Origin: Elephas maximus indicus
Lineage: Eukaryota; Chordata; Mammalia; Proboscidea; Elephantidae
NCBI RefSeq assembly: GCF_024166365.1
Contig: NC_064826.1
Location: 25,692,001-25,756,000, forward strand
Direction: 5' to 3'
Length of the DNA stretch: 64,000 nt
The notes beneath the pieces are model-generated. The model searched no databases, was not told the DNA's origin, and saw only the letters and a program-made list of their open reading frames with translations. A program made the position numbers and the translations under genes. Positions 35,040-48,876 of this stretch are shown in pieces. Within the stretch, counting starts at the first letter, position 1, and the number at the start of each line of letters is the position of its first letter.

Positions 35040-35410
35040 CTTAGAGTGTTACATCCTTTCAACTAGGTGATACATTTCTTAAAGACAAAGCACATCTTAT
35101 TTCCTTCTGTTGGCACCAAACCCAAAACCAAACCTGTTGCCATCGAGTTGACTCCAACTCATAGCACTCTTATAGGACAGACTAGAACTGCCCCATAGGG
35201 TTCCTAGGCTATAATCTTTATAAGAGCAGACTGCCACATCTTTCTCCTGCAGAGCAGGCTGATGGGTTCAAACCACCAACCTTTCAGTTAGTAGTAGCTG
35301 AGCACTTAACCACTGTGCCACCAGGGCTTACTGTAGACACAGCATCTTGTATATAGCAGTTGCTCAAGAAAATATGTTTACATTATTATTTCTCATCTTT
35401 GTACTTGCCA
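35040..35410 (+). mobile_element. L2 3' end, split by a SINE
   Basis: Left part ends cttatttccttctgttggca; the right part after the SINE reads cagcatcttgtatatagcag, a degraded L2 3' terminus. The SINE 35118-35328 sits between. Confidence 0.55.
35118..35328 (-). mobile_element. AfroSINE, full-length subtype
   Basis: A minus-strand copy from aaacccaaaaccaaacctgt to aaccactgtgccaccagggc, including the middle block. Confidence 0.93.
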
Positions 35411-36369
35411 GGCACTTGAGCAAGCAATCCTGCGTCTTTTAGCAAGAGGTTTGATGAGCCTGCTACCTGCGCTTCTGTTCCTGGCCTAGAAACCTCCATC
35501 CACTAACTTCTGGCAATAGCCAAAGAAGTCTGCAAATCAACACCATGCTGAGCTAAAAACTAAGCCGGGACTTTGACCTTATACAAGTGGTGATATCATT
35601 TTAACCATTTTTCTTCTCACCCTACTCTTTTTTCTTTGCCTTACCTCATTCACAGACAACTGCCACAGACTGTAAAGTAAGGGGTTAAGACAAGTAACTG
35701 GAGAGAGTGAGGAGGAGGCGGCCTTAGAAATGAAGAGTCTACCTTTGAAAGTTTCTTCTCCAGAAAAAAAAAAAAAAAAAACTCCCCAGAAGGCCTTCCA
35801 TCCAGGGAGAATCTGAACTCCTTACAGATCAGAACTATCTAGTTTCTGCCTATACATGTGATTTGGGGGAGGCGGGTGTGGGGTTCGAAAGCTCCTTCCA
35901 ATTCTAAGCCTGATTCAAAACTAGAGAAATGGTGGTGTCCAATACACCAAAATTTGGGACTCCCTCCCTTTCCACCTCTGGGGGCGGGGAGGAAGGGGAA
36001 TCTTCGCCCTCTATTCACTCTCCACTTCTGGGATGACCTAGTTCTGCAGGAAGAAAAAGCCTCACTGGGGTGTGCCAGGCTGAGAAAAAGCACTGTTCTC
36101 AGATAAAATCAGCAACGCATTTCTTCTTCCCCCCACCCCGACTCCGCTGGCTATAATACATTCTGGGGGACTTCGAATCTCTGTCCTTGGTCCCCAGTAA
36201 ACTAACAAGCGAGCGCACTGTTCAGGAAAAGTGATGGAGAAAGTGGATGAGACCCCGGGGCAGCGCGTCGGATGCAGGGTAACGCTGGCACCGATAGGCG
36301 CGGAGTCTCGTGTTGACTCTGCCACTGGGACAACGCTGGCTCTGAATAACAGCGTTAAATATATAGCAC
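35411..36369. other. Upstream flank of TMEM229A
   Basis: No gene or named repeat. An A run lies at about 35764-35782. A GC-box-like ggggcggggaggaa starts at 35981. GC content rises toward the CpG island. Short ORFs on both strands appear to be chance. Confidence 0.5.
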
Positions 36370-38225
<1,856 letters not shown>

Positions 38226-39721
38226 GACCAAAAAAAAGAAAAAAGTCACTGGATTCCCACGAATGGATGCGATTTATTTTTACACACTTGAAACGGAGTG
38301 GGTTTTTTTAGTCTTAATTTTTATACGCTTTGCTAAACTCTTCCAACGTATTGTACTTGACATTTTAGCTTTTCTGACTATTTGCAGCCTATGCATAATA
38401 CGATACTTTGACGTATTACTTGAAATATAACTCAAAGTACTTAATTCGTCAATATTTTAAAACCCTTACAAACCCAAACAACAAAACCATTATACCTTAA
38501 ATGTCGAAAAGCTGTGATAATCACGTATTTGGGCGTAGATGGGTGATTGCTACTAATCTTTGTTTAGTGAGAAGTTTGTTCAAATCAGAGACCAGTGGTT
38601 TTTACAAGATTTGGGGAAGATTTCTAATTAAATGACTTGCTTGTTTTCTTTTTAATCCAATTTGATTTTAATTCTTTGTCGTGTTTACCAGTGGTTACTG
38701 AAATTCAGTGTCTGGTACTCCTGGATATAGTTAATAGCTCTTAAAGTGCCTCTGTCTAGCACACAAGTGAAAAGAACCAGGCAAACGTGAAAACACATCT
38801 GTGAATAGGTTTTTAAATCAGAAAGTTTTTCTAGGAACTCAACAGGTGACACTGTGTTCAGATATTTGATCTCCATCCTGGAAATGATTGCTTTCAAATG
38901 TCGGTTAGCCTTAAACACCCAGCGCGTTAAAGTTGATGGGATCCTGCGTTATCTGGCTGTAAATTGTTGTCACTGTGCAATAATGTAAAATGTTTACCTT
39001 ACATGCCCCAGGGCCAAGAGAAATTATATCACCTTCAATAATGTTCTAACCCAAGGACCGTTTTCTACAGTGGAGCTTCGTGAGTAGAGACTACCTTGGA
39101 ATAAATGAACCTGAATGTCCACCCTGATTGCATGAAGCCTACTTGTTTTCTCTGAATACAAATATGTGTTTTCAGTGTATTTCTTCCACAGCTCACTAGA
39201 AAACATTTCTTTTTTCCTTCTGGATCCCTTGGAGTTCTTGGGTCAGGCCTGATGTAGTCATACACGTTATTAGTCCCCGATGGCTTTTTGGTGACTCATT
39301 ATTGATGCCTGGAAGCTCCAGAGTTAAATGAGGTTAGGTCAACCATTTGAAGTAATCATGTCTAATTAATTAATAATGTACTTTAATGTTGTTTGCTGTT
39401 TTTGTTATAGTTAGAAAAAATGAGTAGACTTGAGTATGGCTCAGCCAGGGATGACTAACACCTTCTCAGTTTTCATTACAAAGATAATTAGGAAAGCTAG
39501 CGTGTGTATAAATGATTCGTTTCCTATTCAAATCATCAGCCTGCCTCTGTGGTAAAAAAAAAAAAAAAAGGTTATTTTGTTTTTTTCCTACTTTCAAAAA
39601 CTATCTGCTGGGAGCTAGAAATGAATATGTATGAAGACTTGATTAAGACTTGATTAAGTGTTATTTTAATCCACTCTCCAAAATTGTGAGCTAAATTCTA
39701 AGTAATGCTGTATAATCAAGT
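38226..39721 (+). other. 3' flank of TMEM229A, probable 3' UTR then unique DNA
   Basis: No SINE or LINE is seen for about 1.5 kb downstream of the stop, unusual for this window. The first AATAAA on the sense strand is at 39100-39105, a possible polyadenylation signal giving an 880-bp 3' UTR. Several T-rich runs and an A run near 39554 are present. The 3' end cannot be fixed from sequence alone. Confidence 0.45.
39100..39105 (+). terminator. Candidate TMEM229A polyadenylation signal
   Basis: Canonical AATAAA, the first downstream of the stop codon at 38225. No GU-rich element is clear immediately after it. Weak support. Confidence 0.3.
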
Positions 39722-39850
39722 TGTCCTGGAGGTACAGTGGTTGAGTGCTTGGCTGCTAACCTAAAGGTCAGGGCTTTGAACCCATCAGCAGCTCTGCAGG
39801 AGAAAGATGTGGCAGTTTAATTCCGTAAACATTTACAGCTTTGGAAATCC
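39722..39850 (+). mobile_element. AfroSINE lacking its 3' half
   Basis: Head ctggaggtacagtggttgag through gagaaagatgtggcagttta, stopping at ctttggaaatccc. The usual tail is missing, which implies deletion after insertion. Confidence 0.88.
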
Positions 39851-40284
39851 CATCTCCTGCAGAGAAACTTTTAAAAGTAAGCTATATGCCTGCAGAGAAT
39901 TTCACCTAAAGAAAGCTCTTTATGACAGTTGGTCACAGGTAGAAGATTTCTGAAAATCCTGGGGAAATTGTGAGTAGATGCTAAACTAAGTGAGGCAGAC
40001 ACTAGACAAAATATTTGTAGTTGAGATGTGACACCTGCATCCTAGTTCAGTGGGCACCACTCACACCTCCCACTCCTGGGAATATTTAGCCAAATCCATG
40101 ACCTTTGAAACCCTTGCTAAGTGTATGTCCTTGCACTTAAATCCTTTGCCTGCTGCTCCTCAGCCCTGCTTAACCTGCTTTCCAGCATTCTCAGGGACAG
40201 AAACCTGGCAAGAAGTAGGAAAGTGGTTTTTTTTTTTTTTTGCTTTGTTTTTACTATTAATCATATTTAAGGAAAAGGTCAAGG

Positions 40285-40420
40285 TTTTCACTCATTCATT
40301 TTCTTCAAGAAATAGTTACTGATTATACACTATTTGCCAGGCACTTGCCTGGACTCGGGGACACAGCAGTGAACCAAAGAGACAAATCATCTGTCCTTAT
40401 GAAGCTCACATTCTAGTGTT
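40285..40420 (-). mobile_element. L2 3' end fragment
   Basis: Antisense L2: tttgccaggcacttgcctgg, cggggacacagcagtgaacc, atgaagctcacattctagtg. Confidence 0.85.
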
Positions 40421-40870
40421 GTGATTATGTGAGATTATACTTCTTTACAAGGCTACCGCTATAGGAATAGGCTATGAGAAGGGGTTGCTAAAGCCGTGAG
40501 GGTAACTCATCAGGCCTGCTGCCTGGAAGAGCCATCCATCATCTCTGTAAAAAGGCCTGTTAACCGTCCCTCTGCTAGTTCCACACAGAGCTAGTTCTTA
40601 TGTATTCAGGAAGTGATTATCCTGTCTGTTAACCAGCCCTTGTTTTAGGACTTCTTATCCTGTGTTTACTCAACTTCTTACAAATGACATTTTGCTGCAA
40701 CTTTGACCTTTGAAAGAAAAAGCAGGAAAAGGAGCCATTAGATGACTCAATTGTATTACACATTAGTATATCAGATACTGAAATAATAGGAAGGTATAAT
40801 AAAAGTTTAATAGTTAATATTTAAGTAGCACTTACACATGCCAGGCACTACTCTAAGGTATGTGTGTGTA
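40421..40870. other. Intergenic sequence, nothing recognised
   Basis: No gene. A short MIR-like piece may lie near 40800-40860 (cttacacatgccaggcacta). Confidence 0.45.
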
Positions 40871-40875
40871 CATAT

Positions 40876-41068
40876 ATCCCTGGTGGCACAATGGTTAAGC
40901 GCTCAGCTGTGAACCCAAAGGTCGGCAGTCGGAAACCACCAGCAGCTCCACAGGAAAAAAGACAAAACGATCTGCTGCCATAAAGGTTAGAGCCTAGAAA
41001 AACTCAACTGAGCAGTTCTACTCTGTCCAATAGGGTCGCTATGAGTCAAAAGGAACTCAACTGCACAT
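40876..41068 (+). mobile_element. AfroSINE with an RTE-like terminal tail
   Basis: Head ccctggtggcacaatggtta and full middle block, but the end reads actgcacataacaacaattt, resembling the RTE LINE terminus (gcacctaacaacaac) and not the usual gggtttggttt tail. Confidence 0.88.
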
Positions 41069-41100
41069 AACAACAATTTATATATATGTATGTATATATC

Positions 41101-41695
41101 TCCCTGGGTAGATAGGATAAGGAGGACCGAAGAAGAATTGACACCTTTGCATTGAGGTGTTGGTGAAGGATGTTGAATATACCATGGACTGCCAGGAGAA
41201 AGAACAAATCCATCTTGGAAGAAGGACAGCCAGAATGCTCCTTAGAGGCAAGGACGGCGAGACTGCGTCTTACATACTTTGGACATGTTGTCAGGAGGGA
41301 TCAGTCTCTGGAGAAGGACATCATGCTTGGGAGAGTACAGGGTCAGCGGAAAAGAGGAAGACCCTCAACGAGGTGGATTGACACAGTGGCTGCACCAATG
41401 GGCTCAAGCAGGACCAGGCAGTGTTTCATTCTGTGGTACATGGGGTCGCTATGAGTGGGAACCAACTCGATGGCACCTAACAACAACAACATCCCTGGGT
41501 GTTTGCAAATGGTTAACGCACTCAGCTGTTAACTGAAAGAGGTTAGAAGTTTGAGCCTACCCAGAGGCTCCTTGGAAGAAAGCCCTGGCTATCTACTTTC
41601 AAATATCAGCTATTAAAAACCATAAAAAGGACAATTCCACTCTGATACACATGGGGTCACCATGAGTCACAGTCAACTCAATGCCAACTGTTACT
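41101..41695 (+). mobile_element. Old-subtype AfroSINE, split by an RTE
   Basis: Its start tccctgggt is at 41101-41109. The rest resumes at 41492 (tccctgggtgtttgcaaatg) with the old-subtype middle (cagaggctccttggaagaaa) and body (ccactctgatacacatgggg). Confidence 0.85.
41110..41491 (+). mobile_element. RTE LINE 3' fragment inside the SINE
   Basis: From agataggataaggaggaccg to the tail tggcacctaacaacaacaac. Exact 9-bp duplication tccctgggt (41101-41109 and 41492-41500). Two overlapping short frames encode degraded ORF2 C-terminus (RHMLSGGIS / LTYFGHVVRRDQSLEKDIML). Confidence 0.94.
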
Positions 41696-41716
41696 TTTTT
41701 TGTACATATGTACCTT

Positions 41717-41782
41717 AAGTGTGTGTATATGTATGTATGTATATGTGTTCATATGTGTGTGTGTATGCATATGTATATCTGC
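41717..41782. repeat. (TG)n/(TATG)n simple repeat
   Basis: Mixed GT and TATG repeats, imperfect. Confidence 0.85.
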
Positions 41783-41804
41783 ACATATTTGCACTTAACC
41801 TCCT

Positions 41805-41942
41805 TTTACAGATGAGGATGAGGAAACTGAAGCCCAAATTGATTAAGGAACTGCTCAAAGTCACACTGCTCTTGAGCATTTAGATTTGAATCCAAGTTCT
41901 CTGGACACCAGGGTCTGTTCTTGACCGTCATGCTGTCCTGCC
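41805..41942 (-). repeat. MIR fragment
   Basis: Antisense MIR: ccttttacagatgaggatga, then ctcaaagtcacactgctctt. Confidence 0.85.
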
Positions 41943-43952
41943 TCAGTCTACTGACCATGGTGATTTGGGATTTTCTATGGATTTCTGCTATCTGTGTTGC
42001 TCTTCCCTTCCATTATTCAGATGAAAGGGTAGCTGTATAAAAGCCAGGCACTAGAAGCCATAACACTCTTTCGTGTTGCCTTTTATTCCCTGGTAAATAA
42101 CAAGGAAGCCAATACCAGGATGCATAACTGACAATCGGCCTGGCTCTAATTCCCTAGATGATAGGTTTTTATATTCAAGCGGTGCCCTGAGATGGAGTTT
42201 TCCATTTGAAGTCAGAAAATCTTGAGTATAAGAATAATACACCAAAATGCAAGATACTTCATATCCCAAGCTAGGAAAAATACGCGGAATTATTGCTACA
42301 TACTTAATCTAGTACTTAGGATGAGTGTTGCTCTAAGAGCCAAACAGGTGAAAAATTAAAATTTTTACAGAAACAGTCCGAGTTATACTAAACGCCAGAA
42401 ATGTGGAAATGAAGTTCTTAAGAGAAAACGTGAAGAAAAACAGTAACAAAAGTAGTTTTTCCTCCATGTTTAATTTATGCGTCACCGAAGTTTCTTACTA
42501 GAAGTGCTTTAAATTTTAACTCAATTCTTTTTGGGCCCTGAATCTAAAAAGAAATTTCAAGTCGTTTGTGTTAACAACAAATACAAAGTTTCCAATGAGA
42601 TTGATAATCCATTTCAACATTTCAGACATTTCAACGATCAATGAACTTAACTCTGAGTATTTTATTGCAAATATTTGATATATAATATTTCAACTCAACA
42701 AAACACACCTTAGAAAAATGTGACCTGTCTCTGAATGAGCAATTCTACCCCTTTGAAAAAATGAATTTCTACTGTCAGCATAAGACCTGACTCTTTAAGA
42801 AGGTGATGAAGAAGACTTTTGGTAGAATGTGTTGGTTCTTTTTTCCACTTTCAAAATATGAAAAAAAATCAATATACTTGGGAAGGAAGTTATACTCACA
42901 ACAGAGACTTGGAGCGATGAGTAAGTCATTGTACTGCAACATCTGAAAGCATTTTTAATAAAATCAATTTTGCTTATATTAAAAGGCACTAAAAATCCTT
43001 TACGTTGTAAATTAATTTTAAATATACTAGGTCTAATGATGCTTAATGGAGCCAAGCTCCTTTACTGAGGGAGAGTAAGAAGAAACAAGTCAGCTCCTTC
43101 CTTCTCTACATCAAACACATGCTCAGTTTGGGCTGGAGTGAAAGATAGCAGAAAGATGATCGTTACACTGCCAGTTTTTCTTTTCTTTTCTTAGGCTTAG
43201 TACCAGAGGAGCCAACTAAAACAGCGGTTGTCTGCGTGGACTTCTATTCACTAGAAATGGCCTCATTCAAGTTTTTAACTTTGAAGCATCAAGCCAGCAC
43301 ACAATCAATGGCTTCTAGTCACTAGCGACCAGCAACCCAAACTGTAAATTAACCTGTACAGAGAAGGAGAAAATTTTCCTTAATTTTAAAACTCTCCTTG
43401 CAAAAATGGTCAAGCAAATTATCAGACAGTTGCTACAAGATGAGAAAGGAAGAGGTGTATGTTAGGCCTTCACATATAGAAGATTTGATTTTCATATTAC
43501 CTCTTAACAATTCTATAAGAATCCGAAAGTCACATGGACCAACTTTCCCATCTAGATAAATACACACATACATACGTATATATATATATACCTTTATCAC
43601 AATTAAGTAAAACTCAAAGTTGAACGAAACCATGAAGGCTAATAACGTACAGCCTTTCATCCAAGACAGAAATTCCTTCTCACAACATCTCTGACAGACG
43701 GTGTCTCAGACTCAGCTTGGACTCTTCAAGATAGTACTGATTGTGTTTTTCACACAAAGACTAAATGGGAGAAAAGTTGTTAATAGCTAAGCAGATAAAC
43801 CCACTGTCTATCAGTGAAGTGAAGTCTTTCAGAAGTTTCAGGAGCTAGCATATGCATTCATCCTGCTTGTTTATTGCAATGAAACATTCTTTTGAAACTT
43901 TTCCCTTCGTTAAAAAAAAAAGAAAAATCAGTCTTTCATTCTTTTGCCATAC
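41943..43952. other. Repeat-poor unique sequence
   Basis: About 2 kb with no recognised gene or interspersed repeat; a short (TA)n/(TACA)n run lies near 43564-43592. Its repeat depletion is noted in findings. Confidence 0.5.
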
Positions 43953-43964
43953 TTATGGTCTACT

Positions 43965-44119
43965 GGCATAGTGGTTAAGTGCTCTGGCTGCTAACCAAAA
44001 GGTCGGCAGTTTGAATCCTCCAGACACTCCTTGGAAACTCTATTGGGCAGTTCTACTCTGTCCTACAGGGTCACTATGAGTCAGAATCGACTCGACGGCA
44101 GTGGGTTTGGTTTTTTGGT
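43965..44119 (+). mobile_element. AfroSINE, deleted subtype
   Basis: Slightly 5'-truncated head (ggcatagtggttaagtgctc) and intact tail (cgactcgacggcagtgggtt). The duplication is ttatggtctact (43953-43964) / ttatgatctact (44120-44131). Confidence 0.94.
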
Positions 44120-44131
44120 TTATGATCTACT

Positions 44132-46585
44132 CATCATATCTTTCCAAATGTTGCTTCATTCACTGTGTCTGAGCAGCAGTGCCTTGAGATGTTTGAGAGT
44201 AATTAGCATTATTTCAGAAAATAAAAAAAACACGTTGGCTGCAGGTATAGGAGTAGAAGATTCAATAGTAGGAACCCTGCTTGGGCCATTAGAGTTCCAA
44301 CCTGGTTCAACCCAGGGAAAGCCTTTTGTTGGTTGTCCAGGTGGACCTCCAGAATATCACTCGGAGTTTTCCTGGAGCTTCTCCCTGTCAGATTTACTCA
44401 GCTGCCCCGAGAAAGAATTTGAGAGGCCATAGTAGTCACAGAGGCAAGGAGCTAGCCATGAAAAGCTACAAGGTGCCATGGATCAACTCTGTTATCCACC
44501 CCCTGCCAAAATAAATAATGTACTTACCATGTTCAGAAGAAAATTAGCCCCACTTTTTAAGAGAATCCAACAGACATTCATATTACGTATAAAATACTTT
44601 GTTAATGCATTATTAATATCTGTGATGAAAATAAAAGTAATCTCATAGGATCTGAGACATGAAACTTTAAATATTTCAAAAGTCATTGTTGGGGAAAAAT
44701 AATATTGAGAAGAATAGGCAGAAAGTTTGTATCCTATCATTCTGATTATCCACAAACTTTTAGGAGCAAAGACTAAAATATGCTCTTGAACATTTCTGAA
44801 AGAGAGCTATTTTAGTCTTTATCTTTTATTACAATCAATGAGCGGACAGGAACAAAAAGAGAAATAAAACAGTGCCTTGAAATGCAACAGGATAAGCATT
44901 CAGACTCTAAGTACTTAAAAGCCAAGAGTTTAACAAAATTTATCATTGTACTTACTCATAATAACTGAGATTTTTAGCAAAAAAAAAAAAAAGAATAGGG
45001 CAGAAATAGAAAGTATAATGAAAAAGATAGTATCAATAGCATTTAAAGGTCCATGTGTTGTTTATGCTATGACTAAAATAATTCAAATCCATGAATGTTA
45101 TTCTAGATCTTTATAGCATACAAGATTTGCATTCCAAAGAAAATTTTATGTTCATGAAGCTGCAAGCCCTGTATTTGGCCAAGTACCAGAATGCATACTT
45201 TGCTGTATTCATATTTATTCACTGAAAGTTCTGAGTTTATTTTTTGTGTAATGATGCTATTCAACATGCTATAAAAGTTTTCACAGTAATGGCAGTGAAA
45301 GCAAAAATTAGGAATGCCTCTAGGTGACAACATGTGATTTCCGAAGGACGTGAATTAATGGAGCATACACAAGACTCACCTTGTGCCTAGAAACGTTGGA
45401 AATTGTCTAACCTCCTCTGCTCGAAGTTTCTTATCCAAGGCATAGGATTCGGGTTAGTTCTATAGAGAGCATGGCTACATTATGGATTTTAAAAGTTTGT
45501 AAGCTAGTACCTAACTACCCTTTACAATATTATTTTTGAATTCTGAACTTTAAAAGAAAAACTGATGTGCTCATAAGCAAGCTGGCAAGACAATGTCTTA
45601 TTGCACCACATGCTTCAAAAAGACTGAGTTATCCAATTGGCGGCTTGTTAATGTCTCTTGATTTTCACCATTGTTCTTGCTGATGGCTTGTTAGATTTGG
45701 GCAACTTTTGAATACAGAAATGAAAATATAATTCAAAATGAGTTAAATTTTAGAAATTTCTGGGAATGGCAGGCAATAAATATTTGTGTTCTATTATCTG
45801 CAGATCTGATTCAACCCTGGCTATTCCAGTCCCAAATATTATTGGCAGATCAAAACATGTGAAGCAGAGGAGTAAAGATGAGCGTAAGGAAAAATTGAGA
45901 AAAGTTCATTCATTCATCCTTCCACAAATATTTAAACGTCTACTGTGTGCTAAAAGATAATCAGCACATAATTAATTCTCTTCCTCAAGGAGCAGAGGGT
46001 ACAGGTATTAAAAACAAAAGTGTGAATATTATAGAAAGGTGCTGCTGGAGGAAATAATAGAGACTCCTAGACTGAGGAGTATGATGAGGAAGTTGCTCCC
46101 CGAGGGTCGAGCACACTCCACGTCCTGGAATCAAGAGTAAGCATCAGAGCACTGAGCAACTCAAAGTCCAACGTGCCTGGCTTAAGAAGAGTGGTGGAAG
46201 GAGGGGTGAGAGCTAAAGCCAGAGAGGTAGGCAAGGGGCAGGGTTTGAAGCCTTTGAGCTCTTTAGAGTTTGGGCGCCATTTCCTAAGGGTATTGACAAG
46301 TTACAGAAGGAGTTTAAGCATGTTAATGACATCGGACTTGCCTTTTTCAAAAATCACTACTTCGCAGTAGAGAAAGGATCAGGGAGGACATGACCAGAGA
46401 CGGAGAAAGTCCAGTTACAAGGCTGCTACCCAAAACACTGGAAGTTGATAGTGACCTGGACCAAGCTTGAGAGAGATGTAAGAGGCAGAAGAGACATTGT
46501 GTGGTAATAGAATGGCTATGTGAATTGAGGAGGAGAAGTTAATGCCAGTGACCCCATTTCAGGCTCAGGAAGCTGAGTTAATAGT
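44132..46585. other. Mostly unique sequence
   Basis: No gene with support. 44210-44435 is moderately GC-richer with an open frame, but it has no recognised domain. About 45905-46080 resembles a minus-strand L2 fragment (ttcattcattcatccttcca). Confidence 0.45.
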
Positions 46586-46588
46586 AGT

Positions 46589-47006
46589 TGTGTGAAGGCT
46601 GCCATAGCAAAGTACCACAAACTGGGTGGCTTATAACAATGGAAATTTATTCTGTCACAGTTCCAGAGGCTAGAAGTCTAAATGTAGGGTGCCGTCAGGG
46701 TCGTGTTCTCTCTGAGGTCTCTAGGAAAAGATCTTTCCTTATCTCTCCTATCTTCTAGTGGTTGCAGGCAACATGACTCTAATCTCTGCCTCCAGCTTCA
46801 CATGGTGTTCTTCCGTGTATGTCTTTCTGTCTCTGTCTTTTCTCCTCGTCTTATAAAGACACCAGTCATATTGGCTGAGGGCCGACCTAATGTGAGCTTA
46901 ACTAATTACAATTGCAAAGACCCGCTTCCTAATAAGGTCACATTCACAGATAGCAGGATTAGAATTTCAACCTATTTTTGGGGGGTTCATAATTCAACCC
47001 ATAATA
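46589..47006 (-). mobile_element. MaLR-type LTR (MLT1/MST-like)
   Basis: Reads as the reverse complement of a MaLR LTR: ctgccatagcaaagtaccac, gtggcttataacaatggaaa, cttataaagacaccagtcat, ataattcaacccataata. It belongs to an older, broadly mammalian subfamily than the LTR at 4397-4905. Confidence 0.85.
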
Positions 47007-47139
47007 GTACCACTGAACAAAAATGACAGAGCAAGGAGAGGTTTGTATGTAAAAGCTGCAAATTCAACTTAGGGCATGAATCGGTCATGGGGGGAATGGC
47101 CAGTAGGCCACCAGATATGCAAGACCTGGCAGTTAGGAG

Positions 47140-47326
47140 GAAACACTGGTAGCGTAGTGGTTAAGAGCTATGGCTGCTAACCAAAAGGTCAGCAGTTTGA
47201 ATCCACCAGATGCTCTTTGGAAGCCCTATGGGGCAGTCCTCCTCTGTCCCGTAGGTTTGCTATGTGTAGGAATCAACTCCATGGCAGTGGGTTTGGTTTT
47301 TCGTTTTTTTTTTTTTTTTTTTTTTT
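47140..47326 (+). mobile_element. AfroSINE, deleted subtype, long T-rich tail
   Basis: Head actggtagcgtagtggttaa. It ends gtttggtttttcg plus a T run of about 23. Exact 12-bp duplication ggcagttaggag (47128-47139 and 47327-47338). Confidence 0.95.
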
Positions 47327-47564
47327 GGCAGTTAGGAGAACTGTCTGGGATGAAGTTATAAGTGTAGTATTTCAAGATGTTATCTGGAAACACTTTTTTT
47401 TTTAATTTTTTCCCCCACATTTCCTTATACCTGATCCCACCCTGAGTCAGTCAGAGTTCTCCAGCCTTATGGATAATTAGAGTAGCTATAGTTGGAAGAG
47501 CTGAAGACACAAAAGAGGGCGAGGATGTCAGGCCTTAGGGTTAAAGCATGATTAGGAATAATTG

Positions 47565-48260
47565 ATCATTACTAACATTACTGAGAGTTCACCACTTGTC
47601 TTCTAAGCATGGCTTGTATTCATTCAAGTCTCACAGCAGCTGATGTGGTTGTTGTTGTTCTTGTTAGGTGCTGTCGAGTTGATTTGGACTCATAGAGACC
47701 CTATGCACAACAGAACAAAACTCTGCCTGGTCCTGCACCATTCTCACAATTGTTGCTGTGCTTGAGCCCATTGTTGCAGCTACCGTGTCATCCATCTGAT
47801 TGAGGGTCTTCCTCTTTTTCACTGACCTTCTACTTTACCGAGCATTATGTCATTCTCCAGGGACTGATCCCTCCTGATAACACGTCCAAAGCATGTGAAA
47901 TGTAGTCTCATCATCCTTGCTTCTAAGGAACACTCTGGCTGTACTTCTTCCAAGACAGATTTGTTCATTCTTTTGGCAGTCCTTGGTATACTCAATATTC
48001 TTCTCCAACAGCACAATTCAAAGGTGTCAATTCTTCTTCATTCTTCCTTATTCACTGTACAGCTTTCGCATGTATATGAGTCAATTGAAAACACTATGGG
48101 TTGGGTCAGGCACAACGTAGTCCTCAAGGTGACATCTTTGCTTTTCAGCACTTTATGACTGCCTTAATTGGTGCACAGGGAAGTTAACCACCCTGCCCAA
48201 GACTACAAGGTAGAGCCAGAATTGTGATTCAGGCAGTGAGGATCCACAGCTGCATTCCCT
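47565..48260 (-). repeat. MIR split by an RTE
   Basis: Left part (cattcaagtctcacagcagc) and right part (gaagttaaccaccctgccca, ctacaaggtagagccagaat) together form an antisense MIR, with the RTE 47650-48160 between. Confidence 0.65.
47650..48160 (-). mobile_element. RTE LINE 3' fragment
   Basis: Starts (GTT)n cttgttaggtgctgtcgagt and extends to the ORF2 C-terminus (gtgacatctttgcttttcag). It covers SYxxESW-region codons in the antisense direction. Non-coding. Confidence 0.93.
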
Positions 48261-48444
48261 GAACACCTACCTAGACAGGCAGAGGGAAGAGAAGGGCACA
48301 ATGGCATAAGGAGGAAGGAGAAGAACCTGGGATTGGTACTGTGCTAAATTTGCGTGCCACCCAATTTAATAAAAAACCCAGAGAAAGTTTCTAATATTCG
48401 CAGAGAATTTAAGTGTGTATGTAATGACTAACATCTGCATTTTT

Positions 48445-48560
48445 TATTCAGTCAATGATTTACTCAATAAAGATTTATTGAGCACCTACTATAAAACAGG
48501 CACTGGGAATGCTCTGAGATTCAAAAATGAGCAAACCTGACATGGACCTAACCTTATTCT
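48445..48560 (-). mobile_element. L2 3' end fragment
   Basis: tttattgagcacctactata followed by acaggcactgggaatgctct. Confidence 0.85.
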
Positions 48561-48683
48561 CTTTTAGCTCCCCTGATGACTCTGTATAATAATTGTTTTT
48601 ATCTGCACCTCAAACCTAACGACAACAACAACTCAAAGATGGAACCATTGAGATGTAGTCCACTGCCACACAGCTGTAATTGT

Positions 48684-48876
48684 GGTTAGGTGCCATCAAG
48701 TGAATTTCCAACTCATAGTCACCCCATGTGACAGAGTAGAACTGCCACATAGAGTTTTCTAGGCTGTCATCTTTATGGGAGCTCACCAGGCCCTTCCCCA
48801 AGAAGCAGCTGGGCGAGTTTAAACCACCAACCTTTCAGTTAGCCACTGAGTGCTTTACCGTTTCACCACCATGGCT
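48684..48876 (-). mobile_element. AfroSINE with an RTE-like terminus
   Basis: On the plus strand it starts gtggttaggtgccatcaagt, which is the RTE terminus (gttaggtgcc) in place of the usual AfroSINE tail, then continues with SINE body and head (gtttcaccaccatggctcct). Confidence 0.85.

Noticed and set aside
44031..44432. A 133-codon ORF
   Set aside because: Its first third is SINE sequence and the rest has no recognised domain or codon pattern, so it is not called as a gene.
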